This document shows positions 33,036 through 43,399 of a DNA stretch of 64,000 nucleotides, piece after piece; within the stretch, counting starts at the first letter, position 1; the number at the start of each line of letters is the position of its first letter. The notes under the pieces were generated by a model, which was not told the DNA's origin, ran no database searches, and saw only the letters and a list, made by a program, of their open reading frames with translations. The stretch comes from Nocardiopsis sp. JB363. Lineage in GTDB: Bacteria > Actinomycetota > Actinomycetes > Streptosporangiales > Streptosporangiaceae. Location: assembly GCF_900143625.1 (NCBI RefSeq), contig NZ_FRFF01000053.1, positions 1 through 64,000 of the forward strand. Reading direction: 5' to 3'. The position numbers and the translations under genes are program-made.

Positions 33036-35054
33036 ATGTTCCCTCTCCACCCGCACGACCCGCCCGCCATCGGCCCCTACCGGCTGCGCGCTCGCCTGGG
33101 CGAGGACGCCTACGCCCGCGTCTACCTGGGGGTACCCGACGACGGTTCGTCGGTGGCGGTGAAGGTCGTACGTCCGGAGTACGCCACCGACCCCACCTTC
33201 CGCGCCGCCTTCGCCCGCCAGGTGGAGGGGGCGCGAGGGCTGTCCGGGGCGCACGTGTGCGCGGTCCGGGACGCCGACCTGAACGGCGCGGTGCCGTGGG
33301 TCGTCGTCGGCCGTCCCCTCGGGCCGACGCTGGCCGAGCTCCTGCGCGCACACGGCCCGCTCCCCGTGGACGCGGTGCGCCCCTTGGCGTTGGCCCTGGC
33401 CCAGGCACTGGCCGACCTGCACGGCGCCGGTCTGGCGCACGGTTCGCTGTGGCCGGACGGCGTCCTCATGGCGGGTCACGGCGCCGCGTTGGCCGACCCC
33501 GGCCTGGAGCGGGCGGTCTCCGACACCGAACGGCGGGCGCCGCATCCGGCGTTCGCCGCACCGGAGGGTGGAGCGAGCCCGGCCACGGACGTGTTCTCGT
33601 GGGCGGCGACGCTCTGTTACGCGGTCTCCGGGGTGGCCGGACCCGAGGGTCTGTCCGCCGTGCCGCTGCAACTGCGCGGCCTGGTGGACGCCTGTCTCAA
33701 GCGGGACCCCAGGCTGCGTCCCAGCTCCTCCGACCTGGTGAGCATGCTCGGTGGACCCACCGAACCACCTCCGTGGTCACCGCCGGTGCGCGCGACGATC
33801 GACGCGGTCGCCGCACGTCAGAGGGAGGTGCTGGCCGCTCGACCAGAGGCCGGGCGTGGTGGGCCCCGGAGGCGCGGACGGCTGCTCGCCCTGGGCGCCG
33901 GGGCACTGGTCCTGGTCGTGCTCGCGGCCGGGGGCGCGGTGTTCGCCCATGACCGGCTGTCCGATGATCCGGCGGACGCGGCCGGTCCGGAAGAGGGCGC
34001 GGAGTCGCTGGTCAGCGAGGGCCGTTGCCTGGACAGCACCGCCTACCCACCGCCGGAGGAACCTCCCGCTCCGGAGACCACCGTCTCCCACCTGGAGTTC
34101 TCCGGGGACGGCGACGTCCTGGCGGTGACGTCCGAGGTGGGACCGATGGTCTGGGACTGGCGGGAGGGCCGGGAGATCGCCCGCCCCACCACGACGGGTT
34201 CGGCCGTCTTCCCGGAGTTGGCGTTCTCCCCGGTCGGCTGCACCCTGGTCGCCGCGGAGCCCGTCGAGTACGAGGGACGAGAGGAACCCGTCCACCTCGC
34301 GCACACCTACGACCTGATCTCCGGCGAGACCGTCCAACACCTGGGGGCGCAGGAGGGCCCGGACGACCAGGAACGCTGGTTGGCCAGCCCGAACGACGTC
34401 CGAGGTTTCGCGTTCTCCCCCGAAGGCACCCGACTGGCCGTCACCCTGGACCAGGGTTCCGACGACGGTCCGGGCACCAACGTCGTCGACACCGCGACCG
34501 GCGAGGCCGGCGAACCCCTGGCCGAGGGGCTCCAGTACGAGACACGATTCGTGGACGAGGACCACTTCGTCACCAACGACTACGGCACCGTCCACGTCTG
34601 GGACGCCGGCACCGGTGAAGAGGTCGGCACGGTGGAGGGGACCTCGGACAGCTCGCTGGCGGTACGGCCGGGAACCACCCAGGTCGCCTACGCCGAGGAC
34701 CCCGCGATCCACGTCGAGGACTACGAGGACGGAACCGAGGTCGCCTCGTTCACCCGCGAGGAGTTCGAGTCCGACGACGAGCCCATCCTCATCCAGCTCC
34801 TGTTCGACCCCGCCGGGGAGAGGCTGTACGCGACGTGGTCGGCGAGCACAGGCCCCGGTTCCCGGGAGTACCACCCCTACGTCTGGGACCTGGAGTCCGG
34901 CGAGAACCTGGTGGAGGCGGCCGAGGAGGACGTCTCCTACCGAAGGATCGCGATCCACCCCGACGGCGAGGTCATCGCGGCCGTGGGCGAGGACGGCGCA
35001 CCCCCGGCCCTGCTCGACCCGGACACCTTCGAACAGGTCGACACCCTCTACTGA
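33036..35054 (+). CDS. Pseudokinase receptor with extracellular WD40-like propeller (kinase 3, degenerate)
   Basis: A 672-residue paralogue of kinases 1 and 2 that has lost catalysis. The glycine loop is LGEDAYARVYLG, the HRDLKPSN motif is replaced by HGSLWPDG (Asp137 to Ser, Lys139 to Trp, Asn142 to Gly), and DFG is DPG. Lys43 and the APE segment survive, and the reading frame and propeller are intact, so it is a maintained pseudokinase rather than a decaying gene. The membrane segment is LALGAGALVLVVLAAGGAVFA. The propeller repeats include MVWDWREGREIARPTTT and VHVWDAGTGEEVGTVEG. It follows kinase 2 by 43 bp and ends 9 bp from convergent eccD. It may allosterically regulate its two active neighbours. 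Confidence 0.92.
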   Translation: MFPLHPHDPPAIGPYRLRARLGEDAYARVYLGVPDDGSSVAVKVVRPEYATDPTFRAAFARQVEGARGLSGAHVCAVRDADLNGAVPWVVVGRPLGPTLAELLRAHGPLPVDAVRPLALALAQALADLHGAGLAHGSLWPDGVLMAGHGAALADPGLERAVSDTERRAPHPAFAAPEGGASPATDVFSWAATLCYAVSGVAGPEGLSAVPLQLRGLVDACLKRDPRLRPSSSDLVSMLGGPTEPPPWSPPVRATIDAVAARQREVLAARPEAGRGGPRRRGRLLALGAGALVLVVLAAGGAVFAHDRLSDDPADAAGPEEGAESLVSEGRCLDSTAYPPPEEPPAPETTVSHLEFSGDGDVLAVTSEVGPMVWDWREGREIARPTTTGSAVFPELAFSPVGCTLVAAEPVEYEGREEPVHLAHTYDLISGETVQHLGAQEGPDDQERWLASPNDVRGFAFSPEGTRLAVTLDQGSDDGPGTNVVDTATGEAGEPLAEGLQYETRFVDEDHFVTNDYGTVHVWDAGTGEEVGTVEGTSDSSLAVRPGTTQVAYAEDPAIHVEDYEDGTEVASFTREEFESDDEPILIQLLFDPAGERLYATWSASTGPGSREYHPYVWDLESGENLVEAAEEDVSYRRIAIHPDGEVIAAVGEDGAPPALLDPDTFEQVDTLY

Positions 35055-35063
35055 GCACCCGCG

Positions 35064-36404
35064 TCACGTGGCGCTGGTCATCCTCTCCACGAAGGCGAAC
35101 AGGCCCATGCCCCAGGCGAACATGACGCACATCGTCATGATGATGATGATCTCGACCCAGTTCAGGGCCCTTCGGAGCGAGGCACGAGGGACGTCGTTCA
35201 GCTTCACCCAGCTCAGGACGCTCAGGAGTGTCCCGGCGAGCAGGACGGCGACCGGAAGCCACGGGCCGAAGACCGGGTACTGCGTCGTGACCGCGACACC
35301 CGCGGCGCCCAGACCCACGACTCCCGCGAGACGCAGGGGCAACACGTGACGGATGCGGTCGAACAGGCGCGAACGCATGACCAACAGCACCCCGAGAAGA
35401 CCGCACAGCAGCAGGTCGGGGAGTCCGGTGCCGAAATAGGCGAGCAGGACCGCGAAGATCCCGCCGGAGAGGGCCGTGCCCATGGCGATGCCCAGCAGCA
35501 GACGGTCGGTGTTGGCGAAGGTCTCCTCGAACCGATCCGTGGCCACCTGACCCGATCGGCCTACCTCGTAGTCCAGCCCGGACAGACCGCCCATCACCAT
35601 CGCCACGCGCGGCAGCGCCCCCACGCACAGGGCCAGCGCGATGCCCATCGCGCGCACACCCTGGACCGGTTCCGCGAAGATCCCGACCACGACCAGCACG
35701 CCCCCGGTGAGGGCCACCACCGTGAGGCCGGCGATGTAGGGGAGACCGGTCTCGTGCATGGACCAGCCGATCACCGCCACCAGCAGACCACCACAGAGCG
35801 CGATGGCCCCCATCACCAACGGGGTCGGACTGAACAGGAACCCGGCCGCGAGGACCGCGGTGGCGCCACCCCACATACAGGCCGCCGCGAAGAGGACATG
35901 GGCGACGACCGGCAACGGGCGGCGGGCCGCGAGCAGCATCGTTCCCACCGTCAACAGCGTGCCGAACGCCGCCACCGCGAGGTGCCCCGGGGACGGTCGC
36001 AACCACATCATGAGGAACAGCATCAGCAACGGACCGATGCCGCCCACGAGCAGGCCGAACGACAACGTGGTCGTCGGGTTCCAGATCCACGCGGTTTCAT
36101 CGACGCTGTCCTCGACCGCGCCGCGTACGTCGTCGACGTGTTCGGGACGGCTCGGGGCGACCACACGGTCGAGCAGGAGCAGGTCCCCGTCGTAGATTCC
36201 GGAGCTCTCCAGAGGTTCTTCGGGCCGGACGGGTTGACCGTCGACCGTGGTCAATGTCCAGGACGCCGGTTCGGAGCTCTCCCCCTCGTCCACGCACACC
36301 TCGATGATGCGCGGCATGAGCGTGGCGACCGGCACACTTCCCGGTAGCGCCAAATCAGCCCAGCGCTGGGGGCCGGTGACCGTGACCCTGCAGTATCCGC
36401 TCAC
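35064..36404 (-). CDS. eccD: Type VII secretion integral membrane protein EccD
   Basis: A 446-residue channel component of ESX-like secretion. Residues 1-80 form the YukD/ubiquitin-like domain (VTVTGPQRWADLALPGSVPV, then TLTTVDGQPVRPEEPLESSG, IYDGDLLLLD). About eleven membrane segments follow (TTTLSFGLLVGGIGPLLMLF onward), ending with a cytoplasmic VKLNDVPRASLRRALNWVE helix before the last segment. Start GTG 36404 has AGAGGG 6 nt upstream and places the ubiquitin-like domain at the N-terminus. It is divergent from eccC across a 150-bp control region and convergent with the kinase operon. Confidence 0.92.
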   Translation of the reverse strand: MSGYCRVTVTGPQRWADLALPGSVPVATLMPRIIEVCVDEGESSEPASWTLTTVDGQPVRPEEPLESSGIYDGDLLLLDRVVAPSRPEHVDDVRGAVEDSVDETAWIWNPTTTLSFGLLVGGIGPLLMLFLMMWLRPSPGHLAVAAFGTLLTVGTMLLAARRPLPVVAHVLFAAACMWGGATAVLAAGFLFSPTPLVMGAIALCGGLLVAVIGWSMHETGLPYIAGLTVVALTGGVLVVVGIFAEPVQGVRAMGIALALCVGALPRVAMVMGGLSGLDYEVGRSGQVATDRFEETFANTDRLLLGIAMGTALSGGIFAVLLAYFGTGLPDLLLCGLLGVLLVMRSRLFDRIRHVLPLRLAGVVGLGAAGVAVTTQYPVFGPWLPVAVLLAGTLLSVLSWVKLNDVPRASLRRALNWVEIIIIMTMCVMFAWGMGLFAFVERMTSAT

Positions 36405-36554
36405 CCAAGACCCTCTTTGTCGACTCGTGCGGTGATTACCATGCTTAAGGGGTGCCAACCGATGTTAATTAGGCGATTCGTGGTGTTCACGAGATCATCT
36501 ATAGCGTAGTCACCCATACACGAAACCTTGTAGGTGGACGGAGAAGGGACCCCC

Positions 36555-39500
36555 GTGGCGACGAGACCTGTTCCCCGACCAGCTCGTGACATCCCATCGG
36601 CCCCCGGGACATCTCCGCTGGTCATCGCGACACCGCCGCAGATGCCGGAGAACGCGCCCGCCGGTAGTTCCGGCGCGATGATCATCATGCCGATCATCAC
36701 CGGTTCCGGTTCCCTCCTGATGTCCATCACCATGGGTCACCGTCCATTGATGATGGTGGCGGGCGTGATGATCATGCTCGCGAGCGTCATCGTCGGAATC
36801 ATCATGTTCGTTGCCCAGCACAACGGCCCGCGCAAGCGCATTCGTGAGCAACGAGAGCGCTACGTCGACTACCTCGACCAGTTGCGCGAGATCGTTCGTG
36901 ACGTCGCCGCCAGTCAGCGCTCGGACAACGCCTTCCGCCATCCGAAACCGAGCCTGCTCACGGAACCGGCTCGCTCCCGAGCACGAAGATGGGAGCGCAG
37001 GGCGTCCGACCCCGACTTCCTCGACGTGCGGGTCGGATACGGCACACGGCCGCTGGCTCGCAGACTGAAGCTCAAGGTGGACACCTCCTCTCCCCTCATC
37101 GTCTACGACCCCGTCTGCCAAGGCGCCGCCGACCAGATCATCGAGCTCTACGGCGACGTCCCCGAGATGCCCTTGGTCGTGCCGCTCCGACGGCACGGCG
37201 TAATCTCGATCAACGGAGACCGGGAGGCGGGACGCGGTCTCGTCCGAGCGATGATCTCCCAGCTCTCGGTCTTCCATTCCCCACACGACCTGCGCATCGG
37301 TGTGGTCCGCGATCAGAAGCTCCGTGAGCGGTGGGAGTGGACGAAGTGGTTGCCGCACAACACCTTCGACGACGCCACGGACGGGCCGATGCCCGCCCGC
37401 TTCGTCTCGGACAACACCGTGCAGGTCGCGGAACTCCTCACGGACGAGATCGAACGGCGCACCGTCGACCTGCAACGTCGCCGCGGTAAGCCCCCCGGCC
37501 CCGGAACGCAGCGGCTCGTGGTCGTCTTGGACGGCGAATACCAGTCCACCCTCTCCGGCCTCCAGGCCGAACCCCCCGTCACCAACCTGGCCGACCTCGG
37601 GATCCACGTCATCATCCTGTCCTCGGAGCGACGCGAGGAACCCGACTCCGTGGAACTGCGGCTCCTGATCGAGGCCGACGGCACCCTTCGTGAGGACACC
37701 GAGGGCATCAAGCCCGACCCGGCCTCCGCCTACGTGCCCCTCGACGGCAAGGCCGACAACGCCGGTGTCGCCCAACTGACCACCCTGTCCCGCCTTCTGG
37801 CTCCCTACGGCATCGCGGTGACCGACGGCGACGACGCCATGCACGAGACCGTCGGGCTGCCGGAGATCCTCGGGGTTCCCGACGTCGCCGCGCTGGACAC
37901 CCGGCGTACCTGGCGCAAACGCTCCACCGGCGACTACCTGCGCGTTCCCATCGGTGTGGGCCCGAGCGGCAACACCGTCCTGCTGGACCTGAAGGAATCG
38001 GCCTTCGGCGGCATGGGCCCGCACGGCCTGGTCGTCGGTGCCACCGGTTCCGGTAAGTCGGAGATGCTGCGCACCATGGTGGCCTCTTTGGTCATCAACC
38101 ACTCACCGGAGAACCTGGCCCTGCTGCTGGTCGACTTCAAGGGCGGCGCGACCTTCGCCGACACCGACCGGTTGCCGCACAGCGCCGGGCTGATCACCAA
38201 CCTCGCCGACGATGACGGGCTGGTCATCCGGTTCCGTGAGGCGACCTTCGGTGAACTGGTACGACGGCAGCAGATCCTGAAGAACGCCGGCAACCTGCCC
38301 AACCTGCACGCCTACGAAGCGGCTCGGGAGAACGATCCCGACCTGGAACCGCTGCCGCACCTGCTCATCATCATCGACGAGTTCTCCGAGCTGCTGACCG
38401 CCCACCCCGACTTCGCCGAGTTGTTCGTCGCGATCGGACGGATCGGACGGTCCATCGGCGTGCACCTCCTGCTCGCCACCCAGCGCCTGGAGTCGGGCAA
38501 GATCAAGGGGCTGGAATCCCACCTGTCCTACCGGGTGGGTCTGCGGACGTTCTCCGAGGCGGAGAGCCGTGAGGCGATCGGTGTCGGCGACGCCTACCAC
38601 CTGCCCCCGGAACCCGGTTCGGGTTACCTGAAGGTCGACACCTCCGTCTTCGAACGGTTCAAGGCCGCCATGGTGTCCCAGCCCTACGAGCCACCGGCCA
38701 AGGAGGAGAAGACCGAGCACGACCCGGTCCTGCCGTTGCTGTCCTACAACGGCCTGAACAAGGTGACGGGCGCGGGATCGCTGGTGGAGTCACTGGTGGA
38801 CTCGATCAAGGCGAAGGCCGACGAGAAGCCCAAGCAGGCCAAGCGCACCACCCTGCAGGTGACCGTGGACCGGTTGGTGGCCTCGGGCGCCGACCCCGTA
38901 CGCCCCGTCTGGCTGCCTCCCCTCCCGGAGATGCTGACGTTCGACACCGTCCTGGCCGACCTCGGCGAAGGGGACGACATCGAGGGCGCGGGAACCGAGC
39001 CGGACGCGGCCGAGGCCAAGGCCGTCTTCGGACTGACCGACATCCCGCGCGAACAACGCGTGGTGCCCGCCGAACTGGACTTCACCGGTGGAGAGGGCAA
39101 CATCGTCGTCCTGGGCGGGCCCCAGTCCGGTAAGTCCACCCTGCTGCGGACCATCATCACCAGTCTGGCCTGGCGGTACCCGCCGGGCCGTGTGGCGGTC
39201 TACGCGATCGACTTCGGCGGCGGCGCGCTCCAGGCGATGGACGAGCTGCCGCACGTCGCGGGTGTCGCCGGTCGCGCCGACCCGGAGAAGGTCCAGCGGG
39301 TCCTCACCGACGTGTCCGGGCACCTCGACCGCCGGCAACGCCTGTTCCGCAAGCACAAGCTCGACTCCCCCGCGGCCCTGCGTCAGGCCCGCGCGGAGGG
39401 CAAGGTGCCGGCCGGTATCGCGGGTGACCTGTTCCTGATGATCGACGGCTGGTCGGCCGTTCGGGACACCTTCGACGCCGCCGACGACTACCTCATGGAC

Positions 39501-40586
39501 ATCGCGACGCGTGGTCCGTCCCTGGGGGTGCACACCATCCTGACGGGCGCGGCGTCCTCCCAGGTCCGTTCCCGGTTGCAGGCGCTCTTCGGCGGCAGGT
39601 TCGAGCTGCGCCTGAGCGACCCCATGGACTCCGGTATCGGCCGCAAGATCGCCGAGGACATCCCGAAGGACACCCCGGGCCGTGGCCTGTCCTCGGAGGA
39701 ACACCACACCCACGTGGCGCTCCCCCGCGTGGATGGTTCCGCGAACGACGAGGACCTGACCGACGGCATCCAGGATCTGATCAAACGGATCCGGGAACGC
39801 TGGCCGCAGAAGGCGGTCCAGGGCGTCCGTACCCTCCCCGAGCGCGTGGAGCTGGACGACCTGCTCAAGGGCCGCAGGACGGGCCGGAGCAGGTCCCGGG
39901 AACTGGTGCTGGGCATGGGCGAGAGCTCTCTGGCCCCGGCCGTCATGAACCTGGACCGGGACCCGCACCTGCTGGTGTTCGGAGACCCGCAGACCGGGAA
40001 GTCCACCCTGGTGCGCGGGCTGGTCAAGCAGATCGTCCAGCGCCCGGCCAAGGAACTGGGCATCGTGATGGTCGACTTCCGCCGCTCGCACCTGGAACTG
40101 GTTCCGGAAGAGCACCTGTTGGCCTACTGCACGACCGCGGAACAGACCAAGGCGGTCGCCGACAACCTCGCCGGTTCCCTCCAGGAACGCCTTCCGGGCC
40201 CGGACGTGACCCCCAAGCAGCTACGGGAACGCAGCTGGTGGCAGGGGCTCGACCTGTACATCATCGTGGACGACATGGACATGATCGCCTCGCGCAGCAA
40301 CCCGCTGGCACCCCTGGCCAAGTTCATCCCGCAGGGCGCCGACCTGGGCCTGCACGTCATCGCCGCCCGCCGGACCGGCGGTACGGCACGCGCGATGTTC
40401 GAGCCGGTCTTGCAATCGCTGAGCGACATGGCGACCCCGGGTGTGCTGTTCTCCGGCGACCGTATGGAGGGACGCCTGGCCAACGGTGTGGCCTCCAAGC
40501 AGCTTCCGCAGGGCCGAGCGCAGCTGGCCCTACGCGGCAAGCGCCCCGACCTCGTCCAGGTCGGCTGGAGCGAACCCCCCGCGTAA
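36555..40586 (+). CDS. eccC: Type VII secretion ATPase EccC (three FtsK/SpoIIIE domains)
   Basis: A 1343-residue motor of ESX secretion in the single-chain EccCab form. Two N-terminal membrane segments (about 35-90) are followed by a DUF domain and three P-loop modules with Walker A motifs GATGSGKSE (about 494), GGPQSGKST (about 854) and GDPQTGKST (about 1143). Walker B is canonical in module 1 (HLLIIIDEFSEL), weaker in module 2 (LFLMIDGWS, no Glu) and IIVDDMDM in module 3. This is the usual pattern, with module 1 as the main ATPase and modules 2-3 binding WXG100 signals. The GTG at 36555 has AGAAGGGA upstream; a GTG at 36534 is an alternative. EccB, EccE and mycosin genes are absent nearby. 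Confidence 0.96.
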   Translation: MATRPVPRPARDIPSAPGTSPLVIATPPQMPENAPAGSSGAMIIMPIITGSGSLLMSITMGHRPLMMVAGVMIMLASVIVGIIMFVAQHNGPRKRIREQRERYVDYLDQLREIVRDVAASQRSDNAFRHPKPSLLTEPARSRARRWERRASDPDFLDVRVGYGTRPLARRLKLKVDTSSPLIVYDPVCQGAADQIIELYGDVPEMPLVVPLRRHGVISINGDREAGRGLVRAMISQLSVFHSPHDLRIGVVRDQKLRERWEWTKWLPHNTFDDATDGPMPARFVSDNTVQVAELLTDEIERRTVDLQRRRGKPPGPGTQRLVVVLDGEYQSTLSGLQAEPPVTNLADLGIHVIILSSERREEPDSVELRLLIEADGTLREDTEGIKPDPASAYVPLDGKADNAGVAQLTTLSRLLAPYGIAVTDGDDAMHETVGLPEILGVPDVAALDTRRTWRKRSTGDYLRVPIGVGPSGNTVLLDLKESAFGGMGPHGLVVGATGSGKSEMLRTMVASLVINHSPENLALLLVDFKGGATFADTDRLPHSAGLITNLADDDGLVIRFREATFGELVRRQQILKNAGNLPNLHAYEAARENDPDLEPLPHLLIIIDEFSELLTAHPDFAELFVAIGRIGRSIGVHLLLATQRLESGKIKGLESHLSYRVGLRTFSEAESREAIGVGDAYHLPPEPGSGYLKVDTSVFERFKAAMVSQPYEPPAKEEKTEHDPVLPLLSYNGLNKVTGAGSLVESLVDSIKAKADEKPKQAKRTTLQVTVDRLVASGADPVRPVWLPPLPEMLTFDTVLADLGEGDDIEGAGTEPDAAEAKAVFGLTDIPREQRVVPAELDFTGGEGNIVVLGGPQSGKSTLLRTIITSLAWRYPPGRVAVYAIDFGGGALQAMDELPHVAGVAGRADPEKVQRVLTDVSGHLDRRQRLFRKHKLDSPAALRQARAEGKVPAGIAGDLFLMIDGWSAVRDTFDAADDYLMDIATRGPSLGVHTILTGAASSQVRSRLQALFGGRFELRLSDPMDSGIGRKIAEDIPKDTPGRGLSSEEHHTHVALPRVDGSANDEDLTDGIQDLIKRIRERWPQKAVQGVRTLPERVELDDLLKGRRTGRSRSRELVLGMGESSLAPAVMNLDRDPHLLVFGDPQTGKSTLVRGLVKQIVQRPAKELGIVMVDFRRSHLELVPEEHLLAYCTTAEQTKAVADNLAGSLQERLPGPDVTPKQLRERSWWQGLDLYIIVDDMDMIASRSNPLAPLAKFIPQGADLGLHVIAARRTGGTARAMFEPVLQSLSDMATPGVLFSGDRMEGRLANGVASKQLPQGRAQLALRGKRPDLVQVGWSEPPA

Positions 40587-40694
40587 CCACACCCGCGCGG
40601 AAGAGGAACCGTTCATCGAGCAATGGCCGCACGCGGCCACCTCGGAACTCGGTCGGGTCGAGCCTTGGAAACCCGTCGTGACACGGGCGAGAGC

Positions 40695-42479
40695 TCACCT
40701 GACCGTTACGGCGGACGTGACCAGGTTCGACTCGACCGAGTAGACGACGACTGCACCCGGGACCACGCGAATACCGGCCCCTTCGTCCTCGGCGAGAGGC
40801 CGATCCAACACATCCTCGATGGTGTGCGGAGTGGACCCGTCCCAGGGGTACACCATCAGGTCGACCGACCGTTCACCGCTCTCGGGCCATTCGACCGAGT
40901 AGAGCACCTCGTCCGTGGTGACGATCCGCCGGTGCCCGTCCGTCGGGGGGAGCTCCAGCGTGTGCTCAGGCGACCCGTAGGCGTCGGTGAGCGTGAGGGC
41001 CTGATCCGACCCCAGAAGCGCACCATTGCCGAGCACACTCTTCCAAAGTTCCCCTTCCCCCGGCTCGCCGCTCAGACGGAAATCTCCCCAGTCCCCCGAA
41101 GCGACCTCCTCACCCGTCGCGGCGTCGATGGTGGAATACCGCCGTGGAGAACGATCTCCCTGGTCCTCCCGATAGGCCACGAGTACGTAGAGCAGGGAAC
41201 CATCCGTGGACGCGGTGACCTCACCACCCAGGTAGCCATCCGCCGGGATCTCGTGGGTCCACATCAGCTCACCCGTCACCGAGGCGAACGCGAACACCTG
41301 GGGAACGCGCCGTCGCGAATCGCCGCTCCCTTCGAAACAGCTCATCTGAACGAACACGTGATCGCCGGTCACCTCGCGATCCACCACGATGTTCGACGCG
41401 GACTCATCGAGCGTGCACTCAGAGGAATCGGCGAGGGACCAAAGGAGGGCCCCGGAAGAGGCCCCGTACACCTCCAACGGCACGTCCTCCTCGTTCCGCA
41501 CCACGACGCTCTCCCCATCGAGGGGCTCCGCTGCGTCGGCGTCGTGGCTATCGGGGGATGCCTCGCTCTTCAAGAGCCCCTGCCTGTCCTTCGTCCGGTG
41601 AAGGATCCGCCCGGTCCCCACGTCAAGCGTGACCCGGGCCGTATCGGGAGAGGGATCGTCATCGCGCGAAGGCATGTACGCCTCCATCACGATGGAGCCC
41701 ATGTCCGGCGTGATCACGGACCGCGTGACCGAACCGGGAAGGCGGTAGCGCCACAACTCGTTCCCGGTGACCGGATCCACCACCATCACGCCGTCGTCGA
41801 GCTTCAGCAGAACCCCGGACGCGACCGCCTGCAATCCGATCACCGAGCCGTCGGGGAGGTCCAGAGTCCGGTCGATGTCCTCGACGAACGCAGGAATCTC
41901 AAGATCAGGATGCTCTACTTCCGTGGTGAGATGCTCTGCCGCTGGTTGAGGAGAGCGGACCACGTCCTCGGCCACCGCACCCGCCCCGGCAGAGAACACC
42001 AGGATGATCGCCAGCCCCAAGGACAACGCCGGCCCCGACCCGGGGACACCGTTCTCTCTGTGGTCGAGCACGATCATGACCACCGCGACGATCCCCTGGA
42101 GACCACTCACCACGACGGTGACCACAGCGGTCGCCAGTAGAAAGTAGCGCTCCCCAGGGAAGAGTTCGACCTCGGAGTACCCGCTCACGAAGGAGAACGC
42201 CATGGCCGCGACCAGGACACCCGCTCCGGTGGCTGCCCAAAGGAACACCGACCTCACCGTCGAGGCCTCGTTTTCCTTGGCCCGCACATCCCAGGACCAG
42301 TGGACCAAGAGCAGAACCGTCGCCGTCAAGGGCCCGTAGAGCACATACGAAGGAACCGACGACTGAGGTGTCCCAGACCAGGCGAGAACGGCCTGTGAGA
42401 GAAGGGGCAGGAAGCCGATCAGGCCTCCGACCAGCAGCAGATGCCTTCGCAGCGCCTTCATGGTGCCGACGAGTGACAT
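40695..42479 (-). CDS. Membrane protein with PQQ-like beta-propeller domain
   Basis: A 594-residue protein. About four membrane segments lie in the first 190 residues (LLLVGGLIGFLPLLSQAVLAW, SYVLYGPLTATVLLLVHWSW in part, FLLATAVVTVVVSGLQGIVAVV, LSLGLAIILVFSAGAGAVA). An extracellular propeller of PQQ-like repeats follows (VMVVDPVTGNELWRYRLPG, FAFASVTGELMWTHEIPA, STIDAATGEEVASGDWG). No enzyme residues can be assigned, so a scaffold or sensor role at the cell surface is likely. It lies inside the secretion locus on the opposite strand, convergent with eccC. A GAGAGG site precedes the ATG, and a -10-like TATAGT lies at 42509-42514 (minus strand). Confidence 0.75.
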   Translation of the reverse strand: MSLVGTMKALRRHLLLVGGLIGFLPLLSQAVLAWSGTPQSSVPSYVLYGPLTATVLLLVHWSWDVRAKENEASTVRSVFLWAATGAGVLVAAMAFSFVSGYSEVELFPGERYFLLATAVVTVVVSGLQGIVAVVMIVLDHRENGVPGSGPALSLGLAIILVFSAGAGAVAEDVVRSPQPAAEHLTTEVEHPDLEIPAFVEDIDRTLDLPDGSVIGLQAVASGVLLKLDDGVMVVDPVTGNELWRYRLPGSVTRSVITPDMGSIVMEAYMPSRDDDPSPDTARVTLDVGTGRILHRTKDRQGLLKSEASPDSHDADAAEPLDGESVVVRNEEDVPLEVYGASSGALLWSLADSSECTLDESASNIVVDREVTGDHVFVQMSCFEGSGDSRRRVPQVFAFASVTGELMWTHEIPADGYLGGEVTASTDGSLLYVLVAYREDQGDRSPRRYSTIDAATGEEVASGDWGDFRLSGEPGEGELWKSVLGNGALLGSDQALTLTDAYGSPEHTLELPPTDGHRRIVTTDEVLYSVEWPESGERSVDLMVYPWDGSTPHTIEDVLDRPLAEDEGAGIRVVPGAVVVYSVESNLVTSAVTVR

Positions 42480-43008
42480 GCATAAAGCCTCTCTGCAACA
42501 GGAGATTCACTATACGTCTGCGCAAATCTTTGACTCATCAGGATTCAGCCGAGTTCCCCAGTACCACAGTCAACGTATTCGGCAATACTCTCCTCGTACT
42601 GCTCATTTGCCTCGAACAACTCCTCGTGCAATTCCATATAGTTCCGAACAAAGGAGACCACGTCCCGTTGAGCCACGGTCTCTGCGTCTTCCATCTCGGC
42701 GAATGTCCGCTAAGGCGCCGGGAAACGGGAAACCATCGCGACCATATCCGGACACCGTCCGATACTTCTCCGCGAGGTGTATCACCGCCACCGCACCCAC
42801 AGCCCTCCGCGCATGCGCTCTCACCCTGTGTACGGACGCCTCAGGAAGTACAGAACTCGTTACCCTTCTGTTCCCTTTGGTATGAAACCCTCGTTCCTTT
42901 GCTGTCGTCGCACCAGGCGACCCTGACCTCGTCACTCCCCCCGAAGCGGCGTTAGCGGACACCGGTACCCGTCACCGGTGCGCACCCTCATGCGAAAGGA
43001 GTGCCCTC
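42480..43008. other. Divergent intergenic region within the secretion locus
   Basis: This 529-bp region has no supported gene; its short reading frames lack coding composition. On the minus strand, TATAGT at 42509-42514 could be the -10 of the propeller-protein gene. A good ribosome-binding site (AAGGAG) near 43000 serves the gene at 43009. No convincing plus-strand promoter was identified. Confidence 0.45.
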
Positions 43009-43335
43009 ATGACCAACGAGTCGGGCGCCAACCCGATCGAGGCGATGGAGGGCGGCGAGTACGCCGAGACCCTCGCCGCGGCGATGGCCGGGCTGGCCGA
43101 CGCGTTCGACCTCCTCCTCGGAGACGCCGTGGGCGCCTGCGGCCACGACGACGTCAGGTCCGGGTTCAACAAGTTCCGAGAAGAGGCCGACCAGGCCCTC
43201 ATCGACCTCCAGGAACACGGGCTCGCCCTGGCCAACAACATCCAGGCCGGCGCCGGTGAGGTCGCCCGGAACGACCTGGACAGTTCGGAAGGCTTCCACC
43301 CTTGGGAGTCCCACCGCGACCTCAACTTCGACTGA
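43009..43335 (+). CDS. Small helical protein, putative ESX-associated partner
   Basis: A 108-residue acidic, mostly helical protein with an Ala-rich first half (YAETLAAAMAGLADAFDLLLG) and a second helix (FNKFREEADQALIDLQEHGLALANNIQ), ending in HPWESHRDLNFD. Its size and helix-turn-helix layout resemble WXG100-superfamily partners, but there is no W-x-G at the turn (GACGHDDV). It starts the gene run that contains the large putative effector and lies 64 bp upstream of it, so it may be the co-secreted partner or chaperone. Assignment by context only. Confidence 0.65.
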   Translation: MTNESGANPIEAMEGGEYAETLAAAMAGLADAFDLLLGDAVGACGHDDVRSGFNKFREEADQALIDLQEHGLALANNIQAGAGEVARNDLDSSEGFHPWESHRDLNFD

Positions 43336-43399
43336 ACCCCGTGGCCCCGCCCCAGCCCGAGTCCCCGTCCCGTACCCCGCTAGTTCTTCGCCTCTGAGG

